Of a stretch of DNA of 64,000 nucleotides, positions 1 through 8,395 are shown piece after piece. The DNA is from Xanthomonas sp. DAR 34887 (GTDB lineage Bacteria; Pseudomonadota; Gammaproteobacteria; Xanthomonadales; Xanthomonadaceae). Location: positions 2,085,001 to 2,149,000 of the forward strand of contig NZ_CP162490.1 in NCBI RefSeq assembly GCF_041245805.1. Reading direction: 5' to 3'. The notes beneath the pieces are model-generated. The model searched no databases. It was not told the origin of the DNA and saw only the letters and a list, made by a program, of their open reading frames with translations. The translations under genes and the position numbers were made by a program. Every line of letters starts with the position of its first letter. Positions within the stretch are counted from its first letter, which is position 1.

Positions 1-1
1 C

Positions 2-478
2 GAAGCGACCACGCTGGCGCCGCTGGCGCGCCAGGACCTGCGCGATGAACTGCACAAGCAGGTGCAGGCCAGCATCGCCAAGGGCGCCAAGCCGCTGCTC
101 GGCGGCGCGCCGGACACCGCCACCCATGCCGGCTATCCGGCCTCGATCCTCGACCACGTGATGCCGGGCATGCCGGCCTACGACGAAGAACTGTTCGGCC
201 CGGTCGCCGCGATCCTGCGCGTGGCCGACGAGGCCGAAGCGGTGCGCGTGGCCAACGACACCAGCTTCGGCCTGGGCGGCAGCGTGTGGAGCGCCGACCG
301 CGCGCGCGGCGAGCGCATCGCTCGTCAGCTGCAGTGCGGCGCGGCCTTCGTCAACGCCATCGTCAAGAGCGACGTGCGCCTGCCGTTCGGCGGCATCAAG
401 CGCTCCGGCTTCGGCCGCGAACTGGCCGAGCACGGCATCCACGAGTTCATGAATATCAAGTCGGTGTATGTGGGGTGA
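2..478 (+). CDS. Aldehyde dehydrogenase, succinate-semialdehyde dehydrogenase-like (3' part)
   Basis: The last 158 codons of an NAD(P)-dependent aldehyde dehydrogenase; the 5' part, with the catalytic cysteine, lies outside the window. The conserved EELFGPVAAILRV segment and the C-terminal PFGGIKRSGFGRELAEHG segment, which helps form the oligomer interface, are both present. The ending resembles Sad/YneI succinate-semialdehyde dehydrogenases, which oxidise succinate semialdehyde to succinate. The exact substrate cannot be settled from this half. It converges on corA across about 217 bases of repeat-rich spacer. Confidence 0.85.
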   Translation, partial: EATTLAPLARQDLRDELHKQVQASIAKGAKPLLGGAPDTATHAGYPASILDHVMPGMPAYDEELFGPVAAILRVADEAEAVRVANDTSFGLGGSVWSADRARGERIARQLQCGAAFVNAIVKSDVRLPFGGIKRSGFGRELAEHGIHEFMNIKSVYVG

Positions 479-694
479 TGCCGGGATTGGGGCGTCGGGA
501 TTGGGGATTCGCAACAGCGAATCCTCGGCCCGGCGCCGGCGCTTGCAACGTCAAGCAATGCCACGCACAGCTGCCGCTGCTACGACCCCAATCCCAATCG
601 CAATCCCAACACAGATGGTCGTAACTCGCTAAGCGGCGTCAGCACACGCAACGCCGCTCTTACGAATCCCCAATCCCAACTCCCCAATCCCGGC
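478..694. repeat. Convergent spacer with GGGATTG-type heptamer repeats
   Basis: Between two convergent gene ends, short degenerate units GGGATTGGGG / GGGATTCGC (about 483-510) recur, with their reverse complements CCCAATCCCAATCGCAATCC (about 589-608) and AATCCCCAATCCCAACTCCC (about 664-683). The two sets are in opposite orientation and could fold on each other in a transcript. No gene is supported here. Confidence 0.65.
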
Positions 695-1687
695 TCACAG
701 CCACTTCGCCCGCTTGAACGCCACATACAGCCCCAGGCACACCGCGGCCACGCCGCCGACCATCAGCGGGTAGGCCCAGGGCCATTCCAGTTCCGGCATC
801 TGCTTGAAGTTCATGCCGTACCAGCTGGTGATCAGGGTCGGCGCGGCCAGCAGTGCGGCCCAGGCGCCAAGGCGCTTGACCGTCTCGCCCTGGGCCAGGG
901 TCACCAGCGACAGGTTCACGCTCAGCGCGGTGCCGAGCATCTCGCGTAAGGTGTCGATCGCCTCGTTGGTGCGCACCGCGTGGTCGAGCACGTCGCGCAC
1001 GTACAGCCGCACCTCGTCGGGGATCAGCGGGCCGGGGTTGCGCTTGAGGTGGGCCAGCACGTCCTGCAGCGGCGCCACGCCCAGGCGCATCTGGTTGAGC
1101 TCGCGCTTGAGTTCATACAGGCGGATCGCGGTGTCGCGCCGGTAGGCCTCGGCGAAGATATCCGTTTCCAGGCGTTCCAGGCTCTGCCGGAATTCGTCCA
1201 GGATCGGCTGGTAGTTGTCGACGATGTAGTCCAGCACCGCGTACAGCGCGTACGACGGGCCCAGCTGCATCAGCGCCGCCTCTCGCTCCAGCCGCTCGCG
1301 CACCGGCGCGTACGGCAGCGAGGCGCCGTGGCGCACGGTCAGCAGGAAGCGTGCGCCGAGGAAGGCGTGGGTCTCGCCATAGACGATGCGCTCGGCGATC
1401 ACCTGCGCGGTGTGCACCGCCAGGAACAGCGAATTGCCGTAGGCCTCGACCTTGGGCCGCTGGTGCGCCTTGCGCGTGTCCTCGATCGCCAGATCGTGCA
1501 GCTGGAATTCTTCCTGCAGCTTCTGCAGCACGTCGTCGGCCGGTTCGTACATGCCGACCCAGACGAAGCCGTCGTCGCCGGCCAGCACGTCGCTGATCTG
1601 TTCCAGCGCGATGTCGTGGCGGCGGCCGTGGCCGTCGTAATGCACGCAGTTGATGACGCAGGCAGGATTGGCGGGAACGGTGGCCAT
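695..1687 (-). CDS. corA: CorA-family magnesium/cobalt transporter
   Basis: A 330-residue inner-membrane channel of the CorA family. It has a long soluble N-terminal domain rich in charged helices and two C-terminal transmembrane segments. The first ends in the selectivity motif YGMNF, followed by the acidic periplasmic loop KQMPELEWPW and the second helix, with the basic tail FKRAKWL. This is the usual family architecture and length. I chose ATG at 1687; a TTG three codons upstream is also in frame. It is the last gene of the leftward block, 25 bases after the DUF4105 gene, and a CorC-like protein two genes upstream suggests a shared link to Mg/Co handling. Confidence 0.93.
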   Translation of the reverse strand: MATVPANPACVINCVHYDGHGRRHDIALEQISDVLAGDDGFVWVGMYEPADDVLQKLQEEFQLHDLAIEDTRKAHQRPKVEAYGNSLFLAVHTAQVIAERIVYGETHAFLGARFLLTVRHGASLPYAPVRERLEREAALMQLGPSYALYAVLDYIVDNYQPILDEFRQSLERLETDIFAEAYRRDTAIRLYELKRELNQMRLGVAPLQDVLAHLKRNPGPLIPDEVRLYVRDVLDHAVRTNEAIDTLREMLGTALSVNLSLVTLAQGETVKRLGAWAALLAAPTLITSWYGMNFKQMPELEWPWAYPLMVGGVAAVCLGLYVAFKRAKWL

Positions 1688-1712
1688 AAGCGGCAATGGT
1701 GTGCGGGCGGGA

Positions 1713-3017
1713 TCAGCGCTGCAAGCGGCGCCGTGTGAACGCCCAGGCCAGCGCGGCGTGCACCGGCAACAGCAGGGCGATCCACTGCAGGTTGAATTGC
1801 GGCTGCAGCATCGACAGCCAATGGATCAGCAAGGCCGCGCCGGCCAGGGCGACCACTGCCCACAGCGCGATGCCGAACCAGCGCCCCGGCTGGCGGCCGC
1901 GCAGCTGCGCGATGGCGCCGCCGATCAGCAACAGGCACAGCGGGTCCAGCAGCAGCAGATTGCGATTGGCCCAGGCCGCGCGGTGGTCGCTGAAGCCCCA
2001 CAGATACACCAGCACGCCGCCGCCGAGCGCGCATAACAGCCAGAACGGCAGCGCCAGCGCGGCCAGCGCGCGTGGCCGGCGCGCCAGGGCGACCACGCCG
2101 GCGGCGACCAGCAGCCCGACCAGCAGCCACGGCCACCAGTGCCGCGCCTGTTCGCGCGGTTCCGGCGCCAGCCGCTGCGGCAGCAGCTGTTGCCGCGCCT
2201 GCACCAGCGGGCGCCCGGCGTGGTTGCGCACTTCGCCCAGGCTCTCGGCAAGGCGCATCGGCACGAACGCCTCTTCCCAGCGCGACAGCGGCTTGTCGGC
2301 GAACGGCCCAAGGCCCAGGTCGAAGCCCAGCCACATCCACGGCGCCGGCGAGGCCAGGCGCACCGATTCGCTGCGGTAGGTGTTGCCGCGCGAACGCCCG
2401 GACAGCTGCGCGTGCAGGCTGCCGTCCAGCGCCCGGTCCAGCGCGTCGCGGACCATCGTGGCGCAGTTGGCGGTGTAGTAGTCGTAGCGGTAGCGCGCGT
2501 TTTCCGGGCGCGCGCGCCAGGCCAGCGCCTGCTGCAGCGCACGCGCCTGCGCCGGTTCCATGTCCAGCCACTGGATGTCCACGCCGCGGCCGGCGTCGCG
2601 GTACTGCGCCAGGTCGTCCTGCAAGGGCAGGGCGACCAGGTAATACATCATGTCGCCGGCGGCGAAGCGGCTGACGAAGTCCGGTTCGCTGGGGTCGAAG
2701 AAACCGAAGTTGTACGAGGTGGCCTGGCCGCTGCGCGGATCCACCACCACGATCGCGTCGTGGCCGAAGCGTTCGAAGAACACCTCGCCCGGTTGCATCG
2801 TGGCCACGCCGATGCGTGGCGCGGGCGTCGACGCATCGTTGCCGGGCGGAGCGGCGACGGGCGCCGCAGCGGCAGCGGGGGCCAAGGCCGGCGGTGCGGC
2901 CAGGTCCGCGTTGCCGGCCTGAGCGAACGCGAACGCCGCGCAGCAGGCCAGCAGCGTGCCCAGCAGCCACTGCGGCCAGCCGCGTGCCGGCCTGCGCGAC
3001 GGCGCGCGCGCGATCAA
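1713..3017 (-). CDS. DUF4105 (Lnb N-terminal periplasmic domain) membrane protein
   Basis: A 434-residue protein with an N-terminal signal/anchor (about residues 16-33), an Ala/Pro-rich linker, then a DUF4105-type domain (about 70-290). The domain contains FERFGHDAIVVVD, YNFGFFD and a later YDYYTANCATMVRDALD segment with a conserved Cys; such domains resemble cysteine-peptidase-like folds. At least four hydrophobic helices follow (about 300-425), so the globular part should be periplasmic. The start is TTG overlapping the corC-like stop (TTGA), which points to translational coupling. Biochemical function is unknown; the family name comes from N-terminal regions of some lacto-N-biosidases. Confidence 0.75.
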   Translation of the reverse strand: MIARAPSRRPARGWPQWLLGTLLACCAAFAFAQAGNADLAAPPALAPAAAAAPVAAPPGNDASTPAPRIGVATMQPGEVFFERFGHDAIVVVDPRSGQATSYNFGFFDPSEPDFVSRFAAGDMMYYLVALPLQDDLAQYRDAGRGVDIQWLDMEPAQARALQQALAWRARPENARYRYDYYTANCATMVRDALDRALDGSLHAQLSGRSRGNTYRSESVRLASPAPWMWLGFDLGLGPFADKPLSRWEEAFVPMRLAESLGEVRNHAGRPLVQARQQLLPQRLAPEPREQARHWWPWLLVGLLVAAGVVALARRPRALAALALPFWLLCALGGGVLVYLWGFSDHRAAWANRNLLLLDPLCLLLIGGAIAQLRGRQPGRWFGIALWAVVALAGAALLIHWLSMLQPQFNLQWIALLLPVHAALAWAFTRRRLQR

Positions 3018-3895
3018 GCGTCTTCCTGCGGGTCGGGCGGCAGGACGGTGACGTGGAAGGCCTGCACCCGGCGCGCGTCGGCGCGCGCCACGCGGAACGC
3101 GAAGCGTCCCAGGGTCAGCTCCTCGCCGGTTTCCGGCAGGTGGCCGATGGCCTCGGTGACCAGGCCGCCGACGGTGTCGTAGTCGTCGTCGGAGAAGTCG
3201 GCGCCGAAGCGTTCGTTGAAGTCCTCGATCGGGGTCAGCGCGTCGACCACGTACTGGCCGTCGGCCTGCGCGGCGATCAGCGAGGCTTCGTCCTCGGCGT
3301 CGTCGTGCTCGTCGTCGATCTCGCCGACGATCTGCTCCAGCACGTCCTCGATGGTGACCAGCCCGGCGACGCCGCCGTACTCGTCGACCACGATCGCCAT
3401 GTGGTTGCGCGAGAGCCGGAACTCCTTGAGCAGCACGTTGAGCTTCTTGGATTCGGGGATCAGCACCGCCGGGCGCAGCAGCTCGCGCACCGTGCCCGGA
3501 CCGTGGTCGGCGACCACGCCGCGCAGCAGGTCCTTGGCCAGCAGGATGCCGAGGATGTCGTCCTTGTTCTCGCCGTGCACCGGGAAGCGCGAATGGCCGG
3601 ATTCGACCACCTGCCTCATCAGGTCGAGAAAGCGCGCTTCGGCCGACAGCGACACCATCTGCGAGCGCGAGACCATCACATCGCCGACGGTGAGTTCGGA
3701 AACCGACAGCGCGCCTTCCATCATGCGCAGGGTGTCGGCGGCGATCAGCCCGTCGTGCTGGGCGTCGCGCAGCACCTCGACCAGGTCGTCGCGGGTGTGC
3801 GGATCGCCGGAGAAGACCGAGCTCAGGCGTTCCAGCCAGCCGCGGCGTTTTTCGTGGGTTTCCGGAGGGGAGCTACTAGAGTCGTCTTCTGACAT
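3014..3895 (-). CDS. corC: CorC/HlyC-family CBS-domain protein
   Basis: A soluble 293-residue protein with tandem CBS domains: the first starts near VGDVMVSRSQMVSLS and the second includes HMAIVVDEYGGVAGLVTIEDVLEQIVGEI. A C-terminal CorC_HlyC (transporter-associated) domain follows, containing GADFSDDDYDTVGGLV and AFRVARADARRVQAFHV. Length and order match E. coli CorC/YbeX. In many gammaproteobacteria it sits in a miaB-ybeZ-ybeY-ybeX cluster, and here it lies in the same leftward block. CorC has been linked to Mg/Co efflux and to ribosome-related functions; which applies here cannot be read from sequence. Confidence 0.9.
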   Translation of the reverse strand: MSEDDSSSSPPETHEKRRGWLERLSSVFSGDPHTRDDLVEVLRDAQHDGLIAADTLRMMEGALSVSELTVGDVMVSRSQMVSLSAEARFLDLMRQVVESGHSRFPVHGENKDDILGILLAKDLLRGVVADHGPGTVRELLRPAVLIPESKKLNVLLKEFRLSRNHMAIVVDEYGGVAGLVTIEDVLEQIVGEIDDEHDDAEDEASLIAAQADGQYVVDALTPIEDFNERFGADFSDDDYDTVGGLVTEAIGHLPETGEELTLGRFAFRVARADARRVQAFHVTVLPPDPQEDA

Positions 3896-4007
3896 GTTCT
3901 ATGGATACGGCACCCGGCTTGCCGGGCGATGTGCGCAAGTCTAGCAGGGCCAATGGGACAGAGCCGCGACGCCGGCGGCGGCCGCGGCGGCGCGCGCGGG
4001 GACGGGT

Positions 4008-4595
4008 TCAGCCGCCGCTGGCGGGCGTGTGCAGCGGGTCCGGCGCCGGCGGCGCGTCCGGGTCCTCCGGCAGGTCCAGGCTGTAGCTGCAACCGGCCAG
4101 GGTCTGGCCCGGATGCGACTTCACCGTGGACACGCTGAGGATGATCGATTCGATCATCGGCTCGCCGGTCTTCGGATCGGTCACGTCGCGGCTGACCACC
4201 TCGCGGCCGAACATCGCCTTGTCCGGCGTGTCCACCGCCGCTTCCAGCTGCAGCTGCTTGGCCAGCGGGCGCGGATCGGGCAGGTCCAGGATCGCCATCG
4301 CGCTGGCGCCGGCGAAGGCGATGCGCGTGGTGCTGTGGCCGAACACCTGGATCGGCCGCACCAGCTCGTATTCGCGCATGAACAGGTTGGACTGCGGCAG
4401 CGGCCGCCAGCCCTGCGCCACCGCCTTCAGCGGATCGGCCAGCAGCGGCCCCACGGCGGCGAAATCGGCCACGCGCTGGCGGCATTCGAGCAGCGCCGGC
4501 AGGTCGATCGCCGGTGCCGGGGCGGAGCCGGGATCGGCGGCAGCAGCGGGCAGCGCGGCCGCGAGCGCGAACAGAAGCAACGATGGACGGATCAA
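4008..4595 (-). CDS. Hypothetical secreted protein, TTG start
   Basis: A 195-residue protein I do not recognise. It opens with a clear signal peptide (LLLFALAAALPAAAA, cut before ADPGSAPAP) and has no further membrane segment. The mature part contains LLECRQRVADF, ESIILSVSTVKSHPG and a C-terminal Pro-rich tail. Two Cys (in LLECRQ and LAGCSYS) could form a periplasmic disulfide. I chose TTG at 4595 because it is immediately upstream of the signal peptide and no ATG fits. It lies between a small membrane-protein gene and corC, in the same direction. Confidence 0.6.
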   Translation of the reverse strand: MIRPSLLLFALAAALPAAAADPGSAPAPAIDLPALLECRQRVADFAAVGPLLADPLKAVAQGWRPLPQSNLFMREYELVRPIQVFGHSTTRIAFAGASAMAILDLPDPRPLAKQLQLEAAVDTPDKAMFGREVVSRDVTDPKTGEPMIESIILSVSTVKSHPGQTLAGCSYSLDLPEDPDAPPAPDPLHTPASGG

Positions 4596-4654
4596 CGCGC
4601 TGGACCTCGGGCCGGGAAGCGGGGAGTTGCGGCCGCAGCGGCCGCGCGGCAACG

Positions 4655-5125
4655 TTAGCGCCCGCGCCAGCGCTTGACCAGCCAGCGCTGCGTGCTGGAC
4701 ACGGTCAGCAGCGCGCTGGCCAGGTACAGCACGGACAGCGCAGCGAGCGCGCCGCCGCTGTCGAACTGGGTGCTCAGGTGCCGGCAGCACAGCCACGCGC
4801 CGATCGACAGCGGGCACAGCAGCGCGACCCGTCCGGCCCGCGCGGCGACGCGCACCGGGCCGCCGATGCGCTGTTGCCGCCGGCGCAGGTAGAACCAGCG
4901 CCAGGCGCTGGGCGTGGTCGCCAGCACCAGCAGGGCGAGTGCGCCCAACCAGGGCAGCAAGGGCTCGGGCAGGCCGCCGCTGCCGGCGAACAGCGGCGCC
5001 GGGCGGATCAGACCCAGATAGAGATAGGCGGCCAGGCCGGCGCCCCATAGCGCCACGGCGATGCGTTGCAGCCGTGCCGCGCCTTGGCCGATCGGTTCCT
5101 GTGCTGGTTGTTCTGGTTCGAGCAT
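4655..5125 (-). CDS. Hypothetical small inner-membrane protein
   Basis: A 156-residue protein with about four hydrophobic segments: IAVALWGAGLAAYLYLGLI, LLPWLGALALLVLATTP, VALLCPLSIGAWLCC and GALAALSVLYLASALLTVSS. A basic RRRQQRIGG stretch lies between the second and third, and the C-terminus is basic (RWLVKRWRGR). No catalytic motif or family is recognised. It follows ybeY by about 47 bases in the same direction and is probably cotranscribed. Confidence 0.6.
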   Translation of the reverse strand: MLEPEQPAQEPIGQGAARLQRIAVALWGAGLAAYLYLGLIRPAPLFAGSGGLPEPLLPWLGALALLVLATTPSAWRWFYLRRRQQRIGGPVRVAARAGRVALLCPLSIGAWLCCRHLSTQFDSGGALAALSVLYLASALLTVSSTQRWLVKRWRGR

Positions 5126-5172
5126 CCGTGTTCCCCAACAACTGTCGAAAAAAGTGCCGCGTGCGGCAGGCC

Positions 5173-5658
5173 TCAGCGTTCCCCGGCGTAGGGGTCGCCC
5201 ACGCCCAGGTCGGCCAGGATCTCGCGCTCCAGTTGCTCCATCGCGTCGGCCTCCTTGTCGTCCTCGTGGTCCCAGCCGAGCAGGTGCAGCACGCCGTGCA
5301 CGGTGAGGTGCGCGTAATGGGCGTTGAGCGGCTTGCCCTGTTCGGCGGCCTCGCGCGCCACCACCGGCGCGCAGATCACCAGGTCGCCGAGCAGCGGCAG
5401 CTTGACCCCCTTGGGCAGGCCTTCGGGCAGCTCGGCGGGGAAGCTCAGCACGTTGGTGGCGTAGTCCTTGCCGCGGTAGTGGTGGTTGAGCGAGCGGCCT
5501 TCCTTGGCGTCGACCAGGCGGATCGCCAGGTCGGCTTCGCGGATGCGGCCCTTCAGCGCGGCGGCCACCCATTTGCGGAAGCTCGCCGCCGCCGGCAGCC
5601 CGGCGCGGGGCAGGGCGTAGCTGACGCCGACGTCGAGGTGGACCGGACCTTTGGTCAT
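5173..5658 (-). CDS. ybeY: Endoribonuclease YbeY, rRNA maturation
   Basis: A 161-residue metal-dependent endoribonuclease of the UPF0054/YbeY family, involved in 16S rRNA 3'-end maturation and ribosome quality control. The zinc-binding signature is visible as HLTVHGVLHLLGWDHE, with His-x3-His-x5-His spacing, preceded by the typical NHHYRGKDYATNVLSFP segment. In many bacteria ybeY directly follows ybeZ (phoH); here two unknown genes separate them. Confidence 0.95.
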   Translation of the reverse strand: MTKGPVHLDVGVSYALPRAGLPAAASFRKWVAAALKGRIREADLAIRLVDAKEGRSLNHHYRGKDYATNVLSFPAELPEGLPKGVKLPLLGDLVICAPVVAREAAEQGKPLNAHYAHLTVHGVLHLLGWDHEDDKEADAMEQLEREILADLGVGDPYAGER

Positions 5659-5714
5659 GGCGATACCGGCATTTCAGAGCGGACAGGAGCCGACAGTATC
5701 GCGCGTGCGGCGCA

Positions 5715-6587
5715 TCACTGCGACTTCCAATCGTCGGCAGCGTAGGCGATCTCGACCACGTCGTTCGCGTCGGCCGCATGCGCGAGGCCGGTGTCATTGG
5801 CCGAACCGTGGCAGTTGAACCCCAGCTGCAGGCTGGCCTGGCGCGCCAACTCCACCGCAGCGCGCTCGGGCGTGTCGTTCGTGTCGATGTGGATGGTGGC
5901 ATCCGCACAGGCGCCGATATTGGCCACCTCGATGGCCGGGACGAGCGTGCGCGCGGCCTGGTCGGCGAGCGCGTCGAAGCTGTCCTGCGCCAGCCCTTGC
6001 TGCGCGGCGGATACGCGCACCTTGAAGTAGTAGAGCTGCTTGTAGAACAGATAGCCGTTGGAGAACAGCGGCATGTCGTTCGAGGTCAGCTGCAGGCTGA
6101 GCCGCAGTCTTTCCCCTGCCATCCGTTCGGCGTCGGCGATGGCCGCAAGGACCGCGGCATCGACGTCGTTGGCAGGCGGCGGAGCGGGAGCGGCGTCGCC
6201 GCTCAGCACGAAGGGCGCATGGTCCAGCTCGTCCAGGTGCGAATAGGTACCCTGCGTCACCGCCGCCGCCAGGTCGCGGCGAAAGGCGGTCAGGCCTTCT
6301 TCCAGGGCCTTGGCAGGCTCCTGCCGCCCGGCCGGATAGACGAAGACATCGATCGCCACGTCCGGATGTTCGGCCATCGCGTAGTGGAACCCGGCGCCGG
6401 CCGACTTGGCGGCCGGGTCGTATTTGCTGCGGGTAAGGCGGAACTCGCCCGCCGTCTTCGGCGCGATCAGGTAACTGGTTTCGATGTAGGCGCGCGCCGG
6501 CGCGGGCGGCCGTTTCGGTTTGGCGGACGCCGCATCCGCGAACAGCACCAGCAGACAAACGGACAGCAAAGCGCGGTCGCGGATCAT
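5715..6587 (-). CDS. Hypothetical secreted protein inserted between ybeZ and ybeY
   Basis: A 290-residue protein with signal peptide MIRDRALLSVCLLVLFADAASA and no later membrane helix, so probably periplasmic. ATG at 6587 is preceded by a strong ribosome-binding site (GGGGAGGT on the minus strand, 6591-6598). The mature part has YIETSYLIAPKTAGEFRLTR and VAIDVFVYPAGRQEPAKAL. Two Cys near the C-terminus (GACADATIHI, GFNCHGSAN) may pair. No family recognised. Confidence 0.65.
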   Translation of the reverse strand: MIRDRALLSVCLLVLFADAASAKPKRPPAPARAYIETSYLIAPKTAGEFRLTRSKYDPAAKSAGAGFHYAMAEHPDVAIDVFVYPAGRQEPAKALEEGLTAFRRDLAAAVTQGTYSHLDELDHAPFVLSGDAAPAPPPANDVDAAVLAAIADAERMAGERLRLSLQLTSNDMPLFSNGYLFYKQLYYFKVRVSAAQQGLAQDSFDALADQAARTLVPAIEVANIGACADATIHIDTNDTPERAAVELARQASLQLGFNCHGSANDTGLAHAADANDVVEIAYAADDWKSQ

Positions 6588-6711
6588 GGCACCTCCCCTG
6601 TGCATCGGATGGGCGCAGTGTACGGTGCTGGTGCCGCGATCTGGAACGGGTGCGACGCAGGTGGCCGGTGTCCCTCCGCGCCGCGCAGGCACCGGCGCCG
6701 CTATGGCCGGG

Positions 6712-7272
6712 TCAGGTGACGCACTCGATCAGCATCAGCAAGGGCGGGCCACCGTCGGCGACGCGATAGGACACATTGCCCATCGGGCCGTGCTGACAGC
6801 TGGGATTGAAATGCGCGACCTCGACCGCTGCGGCGAAACCGGACCGCTGGCGCGCCCACACCGCGGCCTGGCCGCGCTCCAGCAGTTGGCCCACCAGATA
6901 CAGGCTGTCGCTGGGCGCCTTCTTGGCGGCGACCGGGGCGCAGCCGAAGCGGTCGCCACCGTCGCCGGCAACGTCCAGCAGCGCCTGCGCGCGCCGCCCG
7001 GCGATCCAGGCCAGCCGCTGCGCTTCGTCGTCATGCGTTGCGTTGGCGGAGGTGCGCCGCGCCTGCGCTGCGCGCTCGAGTTCGGTCCTCGACAGGACGA
7101 TGGTCGCCTGTTCGACCGCCACCGACACGCATGGCGGCGCAATGGTCTGAGGGAGGGCGACGCGTTGCCGCCTCGTCGGGGTCTGCGCATCGGCCTGTGC
7201 CAGGCACACGCTGCTGCAGGCCGCGCCGAGCAGCACGGCGTATGCGAGATGCGGCCAACGCGGCCTGCGCAT
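6712..7272 (-). CDS. Hypothetical secreted protein downstream of ybeZ
   Basis: A 186-residue protein with a signal sequence (LAYAVLLGAACSSVCLAQA). The mature region has an Ala-rich helical middle (SRTELERAAQARRTS, RLAWIAGRRAQALL) and paired cysteines (PPCVSV, RFGCAPV, PSCQHG, LIECVT) that suggest a disulfide-stabilised periplasmic protein. It starts 2 bases after the ybeZ stop, so it should be cotranscribed with it. No family recognised. Confidence 0.6.
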   Translation of the reverse strand: MRRPRWPHLAYAVLLGAACSSVCLAQADAQTPTRRQRVALPQTIAPPCVSVAVEQATIVLSRTELERAAQARRTSANATHDDEAQRLAWIAGRRAQALLDVAGDGGDRFGCAPVAAKKAPSDSLYLVGQLLERGQAAVWARQRSGFAAAVEVAHFNPSCQHGPMGNVSYRVADGGPPLLMLIECVT

Positions 7273-7274
7273 GG

Positions 7275-8261
7275 TTACACCGCCGGCCCGGTCGACTTGT
7301 CGGTCAGGTCGCGCTTTTCGTAGGCGGTGACGATGCGCGCCACCAGCGGGTGCCGCACCACGTCGCGCGCCTCGAAGAAGGTGAAGCTGACGCCCTCGAC
7401 CTCGTGCAGCACTTCGATCGCGTCGCGCAGGCCGGACTTGACGTGCTTGGGCAGGTCGATCTGGGTCAGGTCGCCGGTGACCACCGCGGTGGAACCGAAG
7501 CCCAGGCGGGTCAGGAACATCTTCATCTGCTCGATGGTGGTGTTCTGCGCCTCGTCCAGGATCACGTAGGCGTCGTTGAGCGTGCGCCCGCGCATGTAGG
7601 CCAGCGGCGCGATCTCGATGACGTTCTTCTCCAGCAGCTTGATCACCTTCTCCACGCCGAGCATCTCGTACAGCGCGTCGTACAGCGGGCGCAGATAGGG
7701 GTCGACCTTCTGGCTCAGGTCGCCGGGCAGGAAGCCTAGCTTTTCGCCGGCTTCCACCGCCGGGCGCACCAGGATCAGGCGCTGCACGCGCGACTCGTTC
7801 AGCGCCTCGACCGCGCTGGCCACGGCCAGGAAGGTCTTGCCGGTACCAGCCGGGCCGATGCCGAAATTGATGTCGTGGCTGGCGATCTGATGCAGGTACT
7901 TCGCCTGGTTGGCGCCGCGGCCGCGCACGGTGCCGCGCTTGACCTTGATCGCCACCTCCTGCGGTTCGTAGGCGCGCTGCGCGACGCGGTCGACGTTGGC
8001 CTGGTTCAGCCGCAGGTGGATGGCCTGGTCGTCGAACACCACGCTGTCGGCTTCGGCGTACAGGGCGTGCAGCAGGACCTCGGCGGCGGCGACCGCGCTG
8101 GACGGGCCGGTGATCCGGAACACGTTGCCGCGGTTGGAGATCTCCACGCCCAGGCGCAGTTCGATCTGGCGCAGGTGCGCGTCGAACGGCCCGGCCAGGT
8201 TGGCCAGACGTTCGGTGTCGGCGGGTTCCAGGGTGAAATCGCGTTGGGCGGGGATGGTCAT
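7275..8261 (-). CDS. ybeZ: PhoH-like ATPase YbeZ
   Basis: A 328-residue PhoH-family ATPase. It has a small KH-like N-terminal region (about residues 25-75), then a P-loop NTPase domain with Walker A GPAGTGKT (about 135-142) and Walker B AYVILDEAQN. YbeZ works with YbeY in RNA and ribosome maturation; the proteins interact in several bacteria. Located 134 bases downstream of miaB, as in the common miaB-ybeZ-ybeY-ybeX order. Confidence 0.93.
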   Translation of the reverse strand: MTIPAQRDFTLEPADTERLANLAGPFDAHLRQIELRLGVEISNRGNVFRITGPSSAVAAAEVLLHALYAEADSVVFDDQAIHLRLNQANVDRVAQRAYEPQEVAIKVKRGTVRGRGANQAKYLHQIASHDINFGIGPAGTGKTFLAVASAVEALNESRVQRLILVRPAVEAGEKLGFLPGDLSQKVDPYLRPLYDALYEMLGVEKVIKLLEKNVIEIAPLAYMRGRTLNDAYVILDEAQNTTIEQMKMFLTRLGFGSTAVVTGDLTQIDLPKHVKSGLRDAIEVLHEVEGVSFTFFEARDVVRHPLVARIVTAYEKRDLTDKSTGPAV

Positions 8262-8395
8262 TCGATGCGGACGCGGCGCGCGCGTGGCGACCGGCGTCGT
8301 TCAGGACTAGGGAGGGAAAGCGTAGCGCGCGTGGTGGTGAAGGGCCAGTCGCGTCCGCGCGGACGGCGCGGCGCGGCCGGCACCGCGCGCTGCGC

